Below are positions 54,768-62,753 of a DNA stretch of 64,000 bases, piece by piece. Both the position numbers and the translations under genes were made by a program. The notes beneath the pieces were generated by a model that ran no database searches, had not been told where the DNA came from, and was given only the letters and a program-made list of their open reading frames with translations. Source of the stretch: Paenibacillus auburnensis (lineage in GTDB: Bacteria; Bacillota; Bacilli; Paenibacillales; Paenibacillaceae); assembly GCF_927798115.1 (NCBI RefSeq), contig NZ_CAKMMG010000001.1, positions 1,798,001 through 1,862,000 on the forward strand, read 5' to 3'. Every line of letters starts with the position of its first letter. Within the stretch, counting starts at the first letter, position 1.

Positions 54768-56618
54768 TTATTCTGCCCGTGAAGCTGCGGAAGCCCCCCG
54801 CACCAGCTCACTGTACAATCCGCCTTGCCGCAACAGCTCCTCATGGGAACCCTGCTGCTCCAACCGTCCGTTCTTGAGCACCAAAATGCGATCCGCAGCG
54901 CGGATCGTGCCCAGCCTATGGGCAATGACAAAGCTGGTCCGGCCCTTCATCAGCGCCTGCAGACCCTCCTGAATCTTGATTTCGGTCACGGTATCAATGC
55001 TGCTTGTCGCTTCGTCCAGTACGAGCATTGACGGGTTAGCCAGAATCGCCCGCGAAATCGCCAGCAGCTGCTTCTGCCCCTGGCTGATCCCGTTTCCATC
55101 CACCGACAGCATCCGGTCATACCCGCCTCGCATACGCATAATAAAAGCATGAGCTCCCGCAAGCTTCGCCGCCTGCTCCACTTCCTCATCCGTAGCCTCC
55201 AGCCTGCCGTAGCGGATGTTGTCACGAATCGTCCCCTTGAACAGAAAGGAATCCTGCAGCACAAAAGCCATATGGCTGCGCAGACTTTCCCGCCGGATGG
55301 AGGACAAGTCCTGGCCGTCGAGTGTGATGCTGCCTTTGTCCGGATCATAAAAACGCGACAGCAGCCCGATCAGCGTGGTTTTACCCGCACCCGTAGGCCC
55401 GACCAGGGCGATCATCTCCCCAGGCTTCGCTTCAAAGCTGATATCCTGCAGAATATCAGCCCCTTCGTCATAGGAGAAGGATACCCCCGAAAACTTCACC
55501 GCACCTTCCACATGCTCCAGCAGATGTGCAGCGCCTTCATCCCTCGCTTCCTTTTCCTCGTCCATCACTTCGAACACCCGCTCCGCTCCGGCAATCGCCG
55601 ACAAAAGGGTGTTCCACTGATTAGCCAGGTCATTCAGCGGCCGTGTGAACTGGCGTGTATATTCCACAAAAGCGATAATCACTCCGACCGTGACCAGGCC
55701 GCGGATGGCCAGCAGACCGCCGACCCCTGCAACGATAGCAAAGCTCAGATTGTTTAGCCCGTTCATTAATTTGGGAATAAAGCCGGAAATCGACTGTGCC
55801 CAGTACCCGGACAGCATGATACGCCCGTTCCGCTCGCGGAAACCGTTGATTACCCGTTCCTCCTGGGAGAAGGCCTTTATAATCCGCTGGCCGGACAAAG
55901 TTTCCTCAATGAATCCGTTAAGCTCGCCCAGATTGCGTTGCCGCTCTTTAAATAGCGGGCCTGTACGCCGCGTAATCCAGCGCATGCCTAGCGTCATCAG
56001 CGGCACGACAATGAACGTCAGCAGAGTGAGCAGTGGACTCAGCCACAGCATTACCCCAACCGTCCCCAGTAAGGTCAAGACACTCGAGAAAATTTGGATT
56101 GCCGAGCTGTTAAGTGTAGAGCTGATATTCTCGATATCATTCGTCAGGCGGCTCATAATCTCACCCTGCTGCCTGCGGTTAAAGAAGGAGATCGGCAGAC
56201 GGTGCAAATGTGCGAACAGATCCGTACGGATCCGGTATACCGTCTCCTGGGCAATTTCGATCATCCAGATATTCTGCAGCCATGACGTAAGAGAATTAAA
56301 TATATACACCAAGGCCAGCGTGATTAAAAAAACGATCCATGTGCTGCCGCCGTCTCCCTCCAGGTAATGATCCACTGCTCTGCTGATCAGATACGGCCCC
56401 AGCAGGGCAAGCCCGGAGCTAAGCAGAACCATCACCAGCACCAGGATCAGCTTTGCCTTGCGTGCAGCTAGATAAGCCCAGATCCGTTTCAGTGTAGCTG
56501 ATGAATTTTTCGCCCTGGCTTTCGGCTTCCGTCCGGCGGGGGATCCGAAGCTCTTCCCCTCGCCCAGTCCCAGTTCCAGCTTCGGATGGCGGAAAGGCTC
56601 AAGTAGTGCTTTGAACAT
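54768..56618 (-). CDS. ABC exporter half-transporter, catalytically intact subunit
   Basis: About 616 residues from the ATG at 56618 (AGGAGGCGG upstream). Six-helix exporter domain then an NBD. Walker A is VGPTGAGKTT, Walker B MLVLDEATSSID with the catalytic Glu, and the switch His is in VIAHRLGT. The signature reads ISQGQ instead of LSGGQ. Its partner, encoded just upstream, has the opposite defects, so together they form a heterodimeric exporter of the BmrCD/TM287-288 kind. Overlaps the partner by 20 bases. Cargo is unknown; lipids, drugs or peptides are possible. Confidence 0.92.
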   Translation of the reverse strand: MFKALLEPFRHPKLELGLGEGKSFGSPAGRKPKARAKNSSATLKRIWAYLAARKAKLILVLVMVLLSSGLALLGPYLISRAVDHYLEGDGGSTWIVFLITLALVYIFNSLTSWLQNIWMIEIAQETVYRIRTDLFAHLHRLPISFFNRRQQGEIMSRLTNDIENISSTLNSSAIQIFSSVLTLLGTVGVMLWLSPLLTLLTFIVVPLMTLGMRWITRRTGPLFKERQRNLGELNGFIEETLSGQRIIKAFSQEERVINGFRERNGRIMLSGYWAQSISGFIPKLMNGLNNLSFAIVAGVGGLLAIRGLVTVGVIIAFVEYTRQFTRPLNDLANQWNTLLSAIAGAERVFEVMDEEKEARDEGAAHLLEHVEGAVKFSGVSFSYDEGADILQDISFEAKPGEMIALVGPTGAGKTTLIGLLSRFYDPDKGSITLDGQDLSSIRRESLRSHMAFVLQDSFLFKGTIRDNIRYGRLEATDEEVEQAAKLAGAHAFIMRMRGGYDRMLSVDGNGISQGQKQLLAISRAILANPSMLVLDEATSSIDTVTEIKIQEGLQALMKGRTSFVIAHRLGTIRAADRILVLKNGRLEQQGSHEELLRQGGLYSELVRGASAASRAE

Positions 56619-58344
56619 GCTGCACCGCCTCCTCATTCTGTGATTCGTTAATTTTGCGGTAAAGTGCTGAATCCTTCATCAGCTCCCCGTGTGTTCCCCC
56701 GGCGATCAGCCTGCCCTCATCAAGCAGCAGAATCAAATCAGCAGAGACTGTAGAGCTAATCTTCTGGGTAATGAGAAAGGTGGTACAGGACATTTTTTTG
56801 AGTTCTTTCAGCAGCAGCCCCTCTGTAACCGCATCAAGGGCACTGGTGCTATCATCAAGAATCAGAATTGCCGGCTTCCTTACGAGTGCCCTGGCAATGG
56901 TCAACCGCTGTTTTTGGCCTCCGGACAGATTGACCCCACGCTGGCCCAGCATCGTCTCATAGCCTTGAGGCAGACCAGTGATCGTCTCATGGATCTGGGC
57001 TGCCGCAGCCGCCCGTTCAATCTCCTCTATCGTAGCATGCTCATTTCCCCAGGCAATATTTTCACGCACCGAACCGGAGAACAGCATGATCTCCTGCGGA
57101 ACATAACCAATAGACCTGCGCAGCCTGTTAACCTCCATCTCAGAGCTGTTCTCTCCATCAATCCTGATGATCCCGCTGTCAGGCTCGTATAGACGGGGAA
57201 TCAGGCTCACCAGCGATGACTTTCCAGAGCCGGTTGCGCCCATGATGGCTACACGCTCACCAGGCTGAACCGCAAATGAGATTTGCTCCAGCACAGCTAT
57301 ATCGCTTCCTGGGTAACTGAAGCACACATCAGTGAATTCCACTCTGCCTTCGATGGATGCCCCGCTTACCTGTACATTGGCCGATCCGGTTTCTCCCCGG
57401 CCTTCGGATGAGGACATTACTTCCGAAATGCGCTGTTCCGAAGCAACAGCCCGGGAGAAGGTCGCCATAATCCAGGAAAGGGCCGACATCGCCCCAATGG
57501 TACGCAAGGCGTAGTTAATAACTGCGACAGTCTCCCCCAGCGTAGCTTGCCCGGCAGAAATTTCAATTCTCCCAAACCACAGCACAGCTACAATTCCCGC
57601 GTTTACGATCAGCATAATGAGCGGTCCCATCGTTTCGGTTAACCTTAATGCAGCAACAGTGGATTTCATCAGATCCCCGCTGTACGAAGCAAAGCGGCCG
57701 ATCTCATGACCCATTCGAACAAATACCCGGATGAGTCGGATGCCTGTAAGATTCTCCTGAATGACACCGTTTACACCGTCAACTCTGCTCTGCACAATCT
57801 TGAACAAGGCCGAAGACCTGCGCATCACCCAAGTCAGTACCACAATCAGCAGCGGCAGCGTGACGGCCAGCAATAAGCCCAGCTTCACATGCACGACCAG
57901 CGCCATAATTACACTGCCCAGCACCACCAGCGGTACACGGGTCATAAAACGCAGTGCCATAAATACCGTATCCTGCAGCTGCGTCACGTCCCCGGTCAGC
58001 CGTGTGATCAGTGAAGAAGTCTGAAAACGGCTGAACACTTCATAAGTGAAGGACTGCACCTTTTCGTACAGCTTATCCCTAAGATCATAAGCAAAGCCCT
58101 GGCTGGCATGAGAGGCAAAAAAAGAACTCAAAATGCCTGCCGCAAACGCTATTACAGCGCTAAGGGTGAGCACACCGCCCCACAGCCAGACCACCGCCAT
58201 ATCCTTTTCCCTGATTCCGTTATCGATAATCTTCGCGATCAGCAAGGGCTGTGACAGCTCCACTGCCAGCTCAATTCCCATCATTACCAGTGCGGCAATA
58301 GCTGCTACCCTGTATTTTTTGAGATATAAGAAAATTAGGTTCAT
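56599..58344 (-). CDS. ABC exporter half-transporter, degenerate-site subunit
   Basis: 581 residues. TM domain then an NBD with Walker A MGATGSGKSS, canonical signature NLSGGQKQRL and Walker B ILILDDSTSALD, where the catalytic Glu is Asp. The switch reads LITQKISS, so the usual His is Gln. These marks define the non-catalytic site of a heterodimeric exporter. It follows a small coiled-coil gene by 18 bases; AGAGGAT precedes the ATG. Confidence 0.92.
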   Translation of the reverse strand: MNLIFLYLKKYRVAAIAALVMMGIELAVELSQPLLIAKIIDNGIREKDMAVVWLWGGVLTLSAVIAFAAGILSSFFASHASQGFAYDLRDKLYEKVQSFTYEVFSRFQTSSLITRLTGDVTQLQDTVFMALRFMTRVPLVVLGSVIMALVVHVKLGLLLAVTLPLLIVVLTWVMRRSSALFKIVQSRVDGVNGVIQENLTGIRLIRVFVRMGHEIGRFASYSGDLMKSTVAALRLTETMGPLIMLIVNAGIVAVLWFGRIEISAGQATLGETVAVINYALRTIGAMSALSWIMATFSRAVASEQRISEVMSSSEGRGETGSANVQVSGASIEGRVEFTDVCFSYPGSDIAVLEQISFAVQPGERVAIMGATGSGKSSLVSLIPRLYEPDSGIIRIDGENSSEMEVNRLRRSIGYVPQEIMLFSGSVRENIAWGNEHATIEEIERAAAAAQIHETITGLPQGYETMLGQRGVNLSGGQKQRLTIARALVRKPAILILDDSTSALDAVTEGLLLKELKKMSCTTFLITQKISSTVSADLILLLDEGRLIAGGTHGELMKDSALYRKINESQNEEAVQHVQSTT

Positions 58345-58362
58345 CGGCGTTATCCTCTTGTT

Positions 58363-58572
58363 CTATTCGTAAAGTGCATCCCGCAAACGGGTAGACATTG
58401 CTGAGCCTTGACCGCTCTTCAAAATAACCCGCCGCAGTGCCTTGTTACTGCGTTGTAGCTCTGCCAGCTCGTCCATCATTTCCGACATTAGGCTTTGCGC
58501 CTCTGCAGACAGCCCCCCGTTCTCCATCACCCCGGCCAGTCTTTCTTGGAATTGCTCCAATTTATCTGTCAC
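58363..58572 (-). CDS. Small coiled-coil protein leading the ABC operon
   Basis: 69 residues from a GTG at 58572 with AAGGAAG about 9 bases upstream; the longer frame has no good start. Predicted helical throughout, with heptad-like leucines in LMSEMMDELAELQRSNKALRR. No known family. First gene of the exporter operon, so a regulatory or assembly role is possible. Confidence 0.6.
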   Translation of the reverse strand: MTDKLEQFQERLAGVMENGGLSAEAQSLMSEMMDELAELQRSNKALRRVILKSGQGSAMSTRLRDALYE

Positions 58573-58789
58573 CTGCCATACTTCCTTCCTAATAAGAGTT
58601 CTCCAGCTGAAAACACAAGTGCGTACATTATAACACATCTGATGTAATGATCTTTACCTCAGGTGCGCCGCAGACGGAAAGTTTGGGATTCAACATGTTT
58701 TCACTGGCTAGCTCGGCTGCTCATATGATACTCTAATAAAGTCGCATTTTTAGGAATACTATACTTCAGGTTATAGAGCGAAAGGACAG

Positions 58790-59365
58790 ATGGACGTGGC
58801 ACAGTTGTTTTTCAAGTATGGGGCAATGAACAGCGGTAAATCCATTGAGATTCTCAAGGTAGCCCATAATTACGAGGAGCAGGGCAAGTCGGTGCTCATT
58901 TTCACCCCATCCCTGGACGATCGGGACGAGGTCGGGTATATTTCCTCCCGCATCGGACTGCGCAAGCAGGCCATACCTGTCGATGAGAATACGGATATTT
59001 ACAGCATAGTAAGCAGCAATCTACCGAAGCCCCACTGCGTGCTGATTGATGAATGCCAGTTCCTCAGCAAGGATTGCATCCTTCAGCTGGTGCGGATCGT
59101 GGATGAATTGAACATTCCGGTCATGGCCTTCGGCCTGAAAAATGATTTCCAGAACAATCTCTTCGAAGGCAGCAAATACATGCTGATCTACGCCGATAAA
59201 ATTGAAGAGATGAAGACCATCTGCTGGTTCTGCGAACGAAAAGCCACGATGGCACTGCGGGTTGAGAACGGCAAGCCCGTCTACAGCGGCAAACAAATCC
59301 AAATCGGCGGCAATGAAGCTTACTACCCGGTCTGCCGCAAATGTCACAAGAATCCTCCCCTGTAA
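58790..59365 (+). CDS. tdk: Thymidine kinase
   Basis: 191 residues of the type II family: Walker A GAMNSGKS (11-18), VLIDECQF (Walker B with catalytic Glu), and a zinc-binding pair CWFC (about 144-147) and CRKCH near the C-terminus. The TxxxxxxxYY-type substrate loop reads [14 protein letters not shown]. It phosphorylates thymidine for dTTP salvage. Start could be the ATG at 58790 (short spacing to AAAGGA) or the GTG at 58796. Confidence 0.95.
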   Translation: MDVAQLFFKYGAMNSGKSIEILKVAHNYEEQGKSVLIFTPSLDDRDEVGYISSRIGLRKQAIPVDENTDIYSIVSSNLPKPHCVLIDECQFLSKDCILQLVRIVDELNIPVMAFGLKNDFQNNLFEGSKYMLIYADKIEEMKTICWFCERKATMALRVENGKPVYSGKQIQIGGNEAYYPVCRKCHKNPPL

Positions 59366-59370
59366 ACAAT

Positions 59371-59417
59371 AAAAAAGCATTCCGGCGCCGTTATACATAC
59401 GCTGGAATGCTTTTTTT
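59371..59417. terminator. Terminator after tdk
   Basis: AAAAAAGCATTCC pairs with GGAATGCTTTTTTT around a 22-base loop; works on both strands. Confidence 0.88.
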
Positions 59418-59468
59418 AGAGAAATTTTAGCTTTGAATGACTTTCAGCGCCTCATACTCCACAGTCGA

Positions 59469-59993
59469 TCACGCCTGCTTCAAATAACGCTCCTGCAATA
59501 CATTCATGTGATGCCGTTCATGTCCAATGATCAGGCAGGCCTGAGCTCTGACTGTCATAGGCACCGAGAAAAACTGCCCTGCCTTAGTCCAAGAATCAGC
59601 CGGCAGGCTTTCCAGCAATGCAAGCGTAGACTCACGAACGATCCGGTAGTGAAGCAGCATTTCCTTCAAGCTGAACCGGTCGAAATCTCCTGCCGCCACA
59701 TAATCATTCTCATCGTATCCGGGCAGCGGCGCCTGCTCACCTCTGGCAAAACAAAGAAGGCGGTAGGACATGATCCGGTCGTTATCCGTCAAATGGCCAA
59801 TCATCTGCTTGATGCTCCATTTTCCCGGTGCGTACCTGTAGCTTCCCTGCTCTTCAGTGAGACCCTCCAGCAGCGTAAAGATTTCCTTAGACTGCTCGCG
59901 GAGAATAGCCGCCAGATCTCCCTCAGATGGTACTAAAGAGATGTACGCTGTTTGATACTCCAAATATTCACTTTTTTCCGGACGCTGATTCAT
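59469..59993 (-). CDS. DinB/YfiT family protein
   Basis: 174 residues from the ATG at 59993 (AAGGGG about 8 bases upstream). Four-helix DinB fold: KWSIKQMIGHLTDNDRIMSYR supplies the first metal-binding His and HERHHMNVL near the C-terminus the others. Such proteins include thiol transferases and putative metal-dependent hydrolases; function here unknown. Confidence 0.85.
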   Translation of the reverse strand: MNQRPEKSEYLEYQTAYISLVPSEGDLAAILREQSKEIFTLLEGLTEEQGSYRYAPGKWSIKQMIGHLTDNDRIMSYRLLCFARGEQAPLPGYDENDYVAAGDFDRFSLKEMLLHYRIVRESTLALLESLPADSWTKAGQFFSVPMTVRAQACLIIGHERHHMNVLQERYLKQA

Positions 59994-60016
59994 ATAAACG
60001 GCCCCTTCCACTCCCA

Positions 60017-60050
60017 ATTTTATGAAAAAATTTGACGAAATGCATAAAAT
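60017..60050. promoter_or_regulatory. Inverted repeat abutting the agr-like promoter
   Basis: ATTTTATG (60017-60024) and CATAAAAT (60043-60050) are perfect complements 18 bases apart. The right arm ends 4 bases before the -35 box. Candidate activator or repressor site for the LytTR protein of the locus. Confidence 0.45.
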
Positions 60051-60054
60051 GCCA

Positions 60055-60083
60055 TTGTTGTATTTTAGTATATTATGTATAAT
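60055..60083 (+). promoter_or_regulatory. Strong predicted sigma-A promoter of the agr-like operon
   Basis: TTGTTG (60055-60060), 17-base spacer, perfect TATAAT (60078-60083). It lies 47 bases before the first start codon. Confidence 0.75.
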
Positions 60084-60130
60084 CTTTGCAAGATTAAGGA
60101 AAAGTTAATCTATTCATCGGGAGTGTAGGC

Positions 60131-60796
60131 ATGCTGGATTTTGTGCTTTATATGTTTTTTTCAGGGTTGGAAACATTCGCAATGTTTTTTCTGGCTTTCA
60201 GCTTATTCAAAATTGACATTTATCCAAAAGAGATGATTTTTGCTGGTTTTATAATGGCGTTCTTCTCCTATGTTATTCGAGTGAATTATGAATGGGTGGA
60301 GCTAGACATCATTATCCAATATGCTCTGATGTTTTGCTTTTTTTGGTTGCTATTCCGCATTCATTTATTCTATTCAGCTATTTTAACTGGGATGACCTAT
60401 CAAGCCTATACTTTCATTCAAATTGTTTTTATTTCATTATTCAAAAATATTGGAATTTTCTCAACACATAATTTTTTTGGGGTCGATATCAACGCGTATA
60501 TAATGCAAGTTTTATCAGCTGCTTCTGCTATTCTTATCGGATGCTACATAGGTCGTAGACGTAAAGGTTTCGATTTTATTCCGGATAAGCCAAACGGTTT
60601 GATAAAAGTCACCAAACGGGAAATACTGTTGTTTATCTTAAACCTTCCTACTGCTGCTATACTTATCTCTATCAAGCATCTCTTTAATTCTACATACTTC
60701 TTAACTGTTCCTTTAATCTATGGTTTTCTGCTCTTTTGCTATATATATCTATCTTATACAAAGGACCGAAGCGGGAATGAATACACTAAGCTATAA
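60131..60796 (+). CDS. Polytopic membrane protein resembling an AgrC sensor domain without kinase
   Basis: 221 residues with about seven TM helices (near 4-26, 33-50, 59-76, 80-105, 121-141, 164-182, 189-209), ending in a 12-residue hydrophilic tail. This topology and size match the N-terminal sensor domain of AgrC-type peptide receptors, but the DHp and ATPase domains are absent. The stop is genuine, because the next gene starts in another frame 20 bases before it. The gene is visibly A+T-rich compared with the rest of the window. By context it is a candidate receptor for the processed peptide; sequence alone does not prove this. GGGAG precedes the ATG. Confidence 0.7.
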   Translation: MLDFVLYMFFSGLETFAMFFLAFSLFKIDIYPKEMIFAGFIMAFFSYVIRVNYEWVELDIIIQYALMFCFFWLLFRIHLFYSAILTGMTYQAYTFIQIVFISLFKNIGIFSTHNFFGVDINAYIMQVLSAASAILIGCYIGRRRKGFDFIPDKPNGLIKVTKREILLFILNLPTAAILISIKHLFNSTYFLTVPLIYGFLLFCYIYLSYTKDRSGNEYTKL

Positions 60797-61298
60797 GCTG
60801 GCAACTATCATAAAACAAGCTAACCCTCAGGAAACCGGCTCTGTTGAGGTTATGCAATATGCCCTTAACCTTATTCTTAATAGTCTGTTGATCGTAACAG
60901 TGTCACTGCTAATCGGCTGGTTTACGGGCAGCTTTGCCGGCACTGCAATCGTTCTTTTCAGCTTTGCAGTCCTGCGGTTTTTCTCTGGTGGTAAGCATCT
61001 CAAGACTGCTGCAGCCTGCAATGTTTTTACCATTACCCTGTGTTCTTCGCTACCTCATGTCTCTTACCTGTTCAAGGATAACTTATGGCTAATTAATATA
61101 GCGTCCCTGCTCTTGATTTTAGCTTTTTCCCCAAATCCTGACGTCAATGCCCAAATTCCTCATCACTGGTATCCCTGGATGAAGCTAATCTCTGCACTGA
61201 TGGTTAGCGCCAATTTTTTGATTGCTTCGGATGTGATAGCATTAGCATTTTTTGCTCAATGCTTAACCATTATCAGTACTAAGAAAGGAGGAGCTTAA
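60777..61298 (+). CDS. agrB: AgrB-family autoinducer-processing peptidase
   Basis: 173 residues from the ATG at 60777; the frame extends to 60720 with no better start. The AgrB signature is present: R67-F-F-S-G-G-K-H74 and C81, seven residues apart, the His-Cys pair of this membrane cysteine protease. Four to five TM helices surround it. AgrB cuts the C-terminal tail of AgrD and joins the new end to a side chain to form a ring. It overlaps the upstream gene by 20 bases and is followed by the AgrD-like gene after 1 base. Confidence 0.9.
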   Translation: MNTLSYKLATIIKQANPQETGSVEVMQYALNLILNSLLIVTVSLLIGWFTGSFAGTAIVLFSFAVLRFFSGGKHLKTAAACNVFTITLCSSLPHVSYLFKDNLWLINIASLLLILAFSPNPDVNAQIPHHWYPWMKLISALMVSANFLIASDVIALAFFAQCLTIISTKKGGA

Positions 61299-61299
61299 T

Positions 61300-61419
61300 A
61301 TGAAAAAAACCATTGCCCGTTATGCTTCTAAGACATTAACTTCATCTGCCCGTTTTTTCTCTACTGTATTGAAACCTTGGGCACACAGCCCGGAAGCACC
61401 CAAAGAATTGCGTAAGTAA
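61300..61419 (+). CDS. agrD: AgrD-like autoinducer propeptide lacking cysteine
   Basis: 39 residues. AAAGGAGGAG lies 6 bases before the ATG. The N-terminus (MKKTIARYASKTLTSSARFF) is basic and amphipathic, as in AgrD. The C-terminus, HSPEAPKELRK, matches the conserved cleaved tail (D/Y-E-x-x-x-P-x-E-L). The peptide core just before it reads STVLKPWA. There is no Cys anywhere. The position five residues before the expected cut, normally Cys or Ser, is Leu24. The nearest nucleophiles are Ser21, Thr22 and Lys25. Confidence 0.85.
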   Translation: MKKTIARYASKTLTSSARFFSTVLKPWAHSPEAPKELRK

Positions 61420-61439
61420 TCAAACAAGGATGGGAAAAC

Positions 61440-61775
61440 ATGCGTGTCTTACAAAACGACGGCTCCTCCCTGGATATCAGGGAAGAAGATATATTGTATT
61501 TTTCGAGTTTTAAGAATGCAATATTCGTCCATACGAAAGAAGGCGAGTTTGTTCTCCCCACTACTCTTTCCGATCTGTTGATTGCTTACAAGGGTAAAGG
61601 ATTCGAACGCCTTGACCGTAACAATGTTGTCAGTCTTGACAACGTTGACAAGTACGACGCCGAGCGGAAAATTGTTCATTTTACCGAAGGCGAACAATTT
61701 GCCACTGTCTCGGAGTCTAACGAACCGCGAATCAAGAGATTCCTGGCTTCCCGTTTAAAAAAATCTGCAGACTGA
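61440..61775 (+). CDS. Stand-alone LytTR DNA-binding protein
   Basis: 111 residues, essentially only a LytTR domain: IREEDILYFSSFKNAIFVHT (first strands), then the conserved FERLDRNNVVSLDNVDKYD block where AgrA/LytR proteins have F-x-R-x-H-R-S-Y-I-V-N, and a final IKRFLASRLK. No receiver domain, so it cannot be controlled by phosphorylation in the usual way. Twenty bases after agrD, with AAGGATGGG upstream. Likely the transcriptional output of the locus. Confidence 0.87.
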   Translation: MRVLQNDGSSLDIREEDILYFSSFKNAIFVHTKEGEFVLPTTLSDLLIAYKGKGFERLDRNNVVSLDNVDKYDAERKIVHFTEGEQFATVSESNEPRIKRFLASRLKKSAD

Positions 61776-61804
61776 TACGCTGCGGGTTATAGCTCTCTAC
61801 TACT

Positions 61805-61835
61805 CCCAGTGTCTAGCAGGCACTGGGATTTTTTT
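61805..61835 (+). terminator. Terminator of the agr-like operon
   Basis: CCCAGTG pairs with CACTGGG and is followed by T7. Confidence 0.9.
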
Positions 61836-61899
61836 CAATTCAATATTGATGAAAACAAATTTATAATTATTACATATTCATCCTGTTTTGTAAAGGGTG

Positions 61900-61914
61900 A
61901 TTCGCAGGGCGAAT
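61900..61914. other. Small perfect hairpin upstream of the Sda-like gene
   Basis: ATTCGC-AGG-GCGAAT, a 6-bp stem with a 3-base loop, 88 bases before the Sda-like start. No T run follows. No perfect DnaA box (TTATCCACA) is seen in 61836-62001. Confidence 0.4.
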
Positions 61915-62001
61915 GCCAGGAGACGGATAACCTTCCAAATGGTACCATTTAAATAGATTAGCTACAATTTAAATCATTATACTATTTGATGGAGGAATCT
62001 A

Positions 62002-62181
62002 ATGGATTATTATTTTCATCCTTCTCCGCGACCCTCATCACTTGAATTATTATCTGACGAGCAGTTGTTGAATATCTATGAATTAGCGGTGGAGGCAAAA
62101 GCTTCGCCTGATTTTATTGAAATTATAGTAAGTGTTCTATCTGGAAGAAAATCTGCAGCCTCTAAGCTTCAGGATGTGTGA
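62002..62181 (+). CDS. Sda-like sporulation histidine kinase inhibitor
   Basis: 59 residues, below most ORF filters. After a 13-residue leader rich in Pro/Tyr/His it reads ELLSDEQLLNIYELAVEAK and SPDFIEIIVSVLSGRK, matching Bacillus subtilis Sda (LSDELLIESYFKATEMN...DFIELIENEIKRR) in the helical hairpin. Sda binds the dimerisation domain of KinA/KinB and blocks phosphorelay firing when replication is disturbed. GGAGG lies 6 bases before the ATG. The N-terminal leader is longer than in B. subtilis. Confidence 0.8.
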   Translation: MDYYFHPSPRPSSLELLSDEQLLNIYELAVEAKASPDFIEIIVSVLSGRKSAASKLQDV

Positions 62182-62246
62182 GCACATTGTTCCAGCCTGC
62201 TTCTACATAATTCATTTCAATAACCATAATTTCAAAACCTATATCT

Positions 62247-62288
62247 AAAGAAGCCATCCCTCACTTCCGTGAAGAGGATGGCTTCTTT
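62247..62288. terminator. Bidirectional terminator between the Sda-like gene and the 62325-62633 gene
   Basis: AAAGAAGCCATCC pairs with GGATGGCTTCTTT around a 16-base loop. Confidence 0.88.
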
Positions 62289-62324
62289 GCATGCGGACCG
62301 GAACACAGCGTCATACTCGCCCGA

Positions 62325-62633
62325 CTACTCGATAAATTCAGTTTTAAACACATTATCTAACTTCCCGCCAAGTCTTTTTTTGAGCGGCACTTTAATATCA
62401 CGGCCTAGTTCCTTAAAGAAGGTATCGACATCGCATTTCACATTTTGTGCCATCGCAATAACCGTACCGTCACCTACGATGTTCTGGTTTACTTCAAGAG
62501 GCACATCGACTTCGATGTCGTATTTCTTGGTCAGGGTCTTGATGTAACGGGCGAAAATCTCCAGCAGCTCTTCATTGTTGAAATTTTCGATTGCGGCTTT
62601 TCCCTTGGTGGTAAATTTCATGTTAATTCTCAT
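62325..62633 (-). CDS. Unknown 102-residue protein
   Basis: Family not recognised. The ATG at 62633 (MRINMKFTTKG) has AAAGGGG about 10 bases upstream; an ATG four codons later is possible. Soluble, mixed alpha/beta, Lys-rich, with NNEELLEIFARYIKTLTKKYDIEVDVPL and DVDTFFKELGRDIKVPLKKRLGG stretches and one Cys. Flanked by a strong terminator downstream. Confidence 0.65.
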   Translation of the reverse strand: MRINMKFTTKGKAAIENFNNEELLEIFARYIKTLTKKYDIEVDVPLEVNQNIVGDGTVIAMAQNVKCDVDTFFKELGRDIKVPLKKRLGGKLDNVFKTEFIE

Positions 62634-62753
62634 TAATAGATATCCCCTTTTCTGTCGAACCATTTTTTGTTGGTTTATGGATCAAGATGAATAGATGGCT
62701 GCAAGAAAGGGCAACATTATTCATTTTTGAAAACTGGTTGTACCGGCTCACAG

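Noticed and set aside
59371..59417. Possible riboswitch after tdk
   Set aside because: A single stem with T runs on both sides is a normal bidirectional terminator.
61836..62001. DnaA boxes upstream of the Sda-like gene
   Set aside because: No TTATCCACA or close variant was found on either strand by eye.
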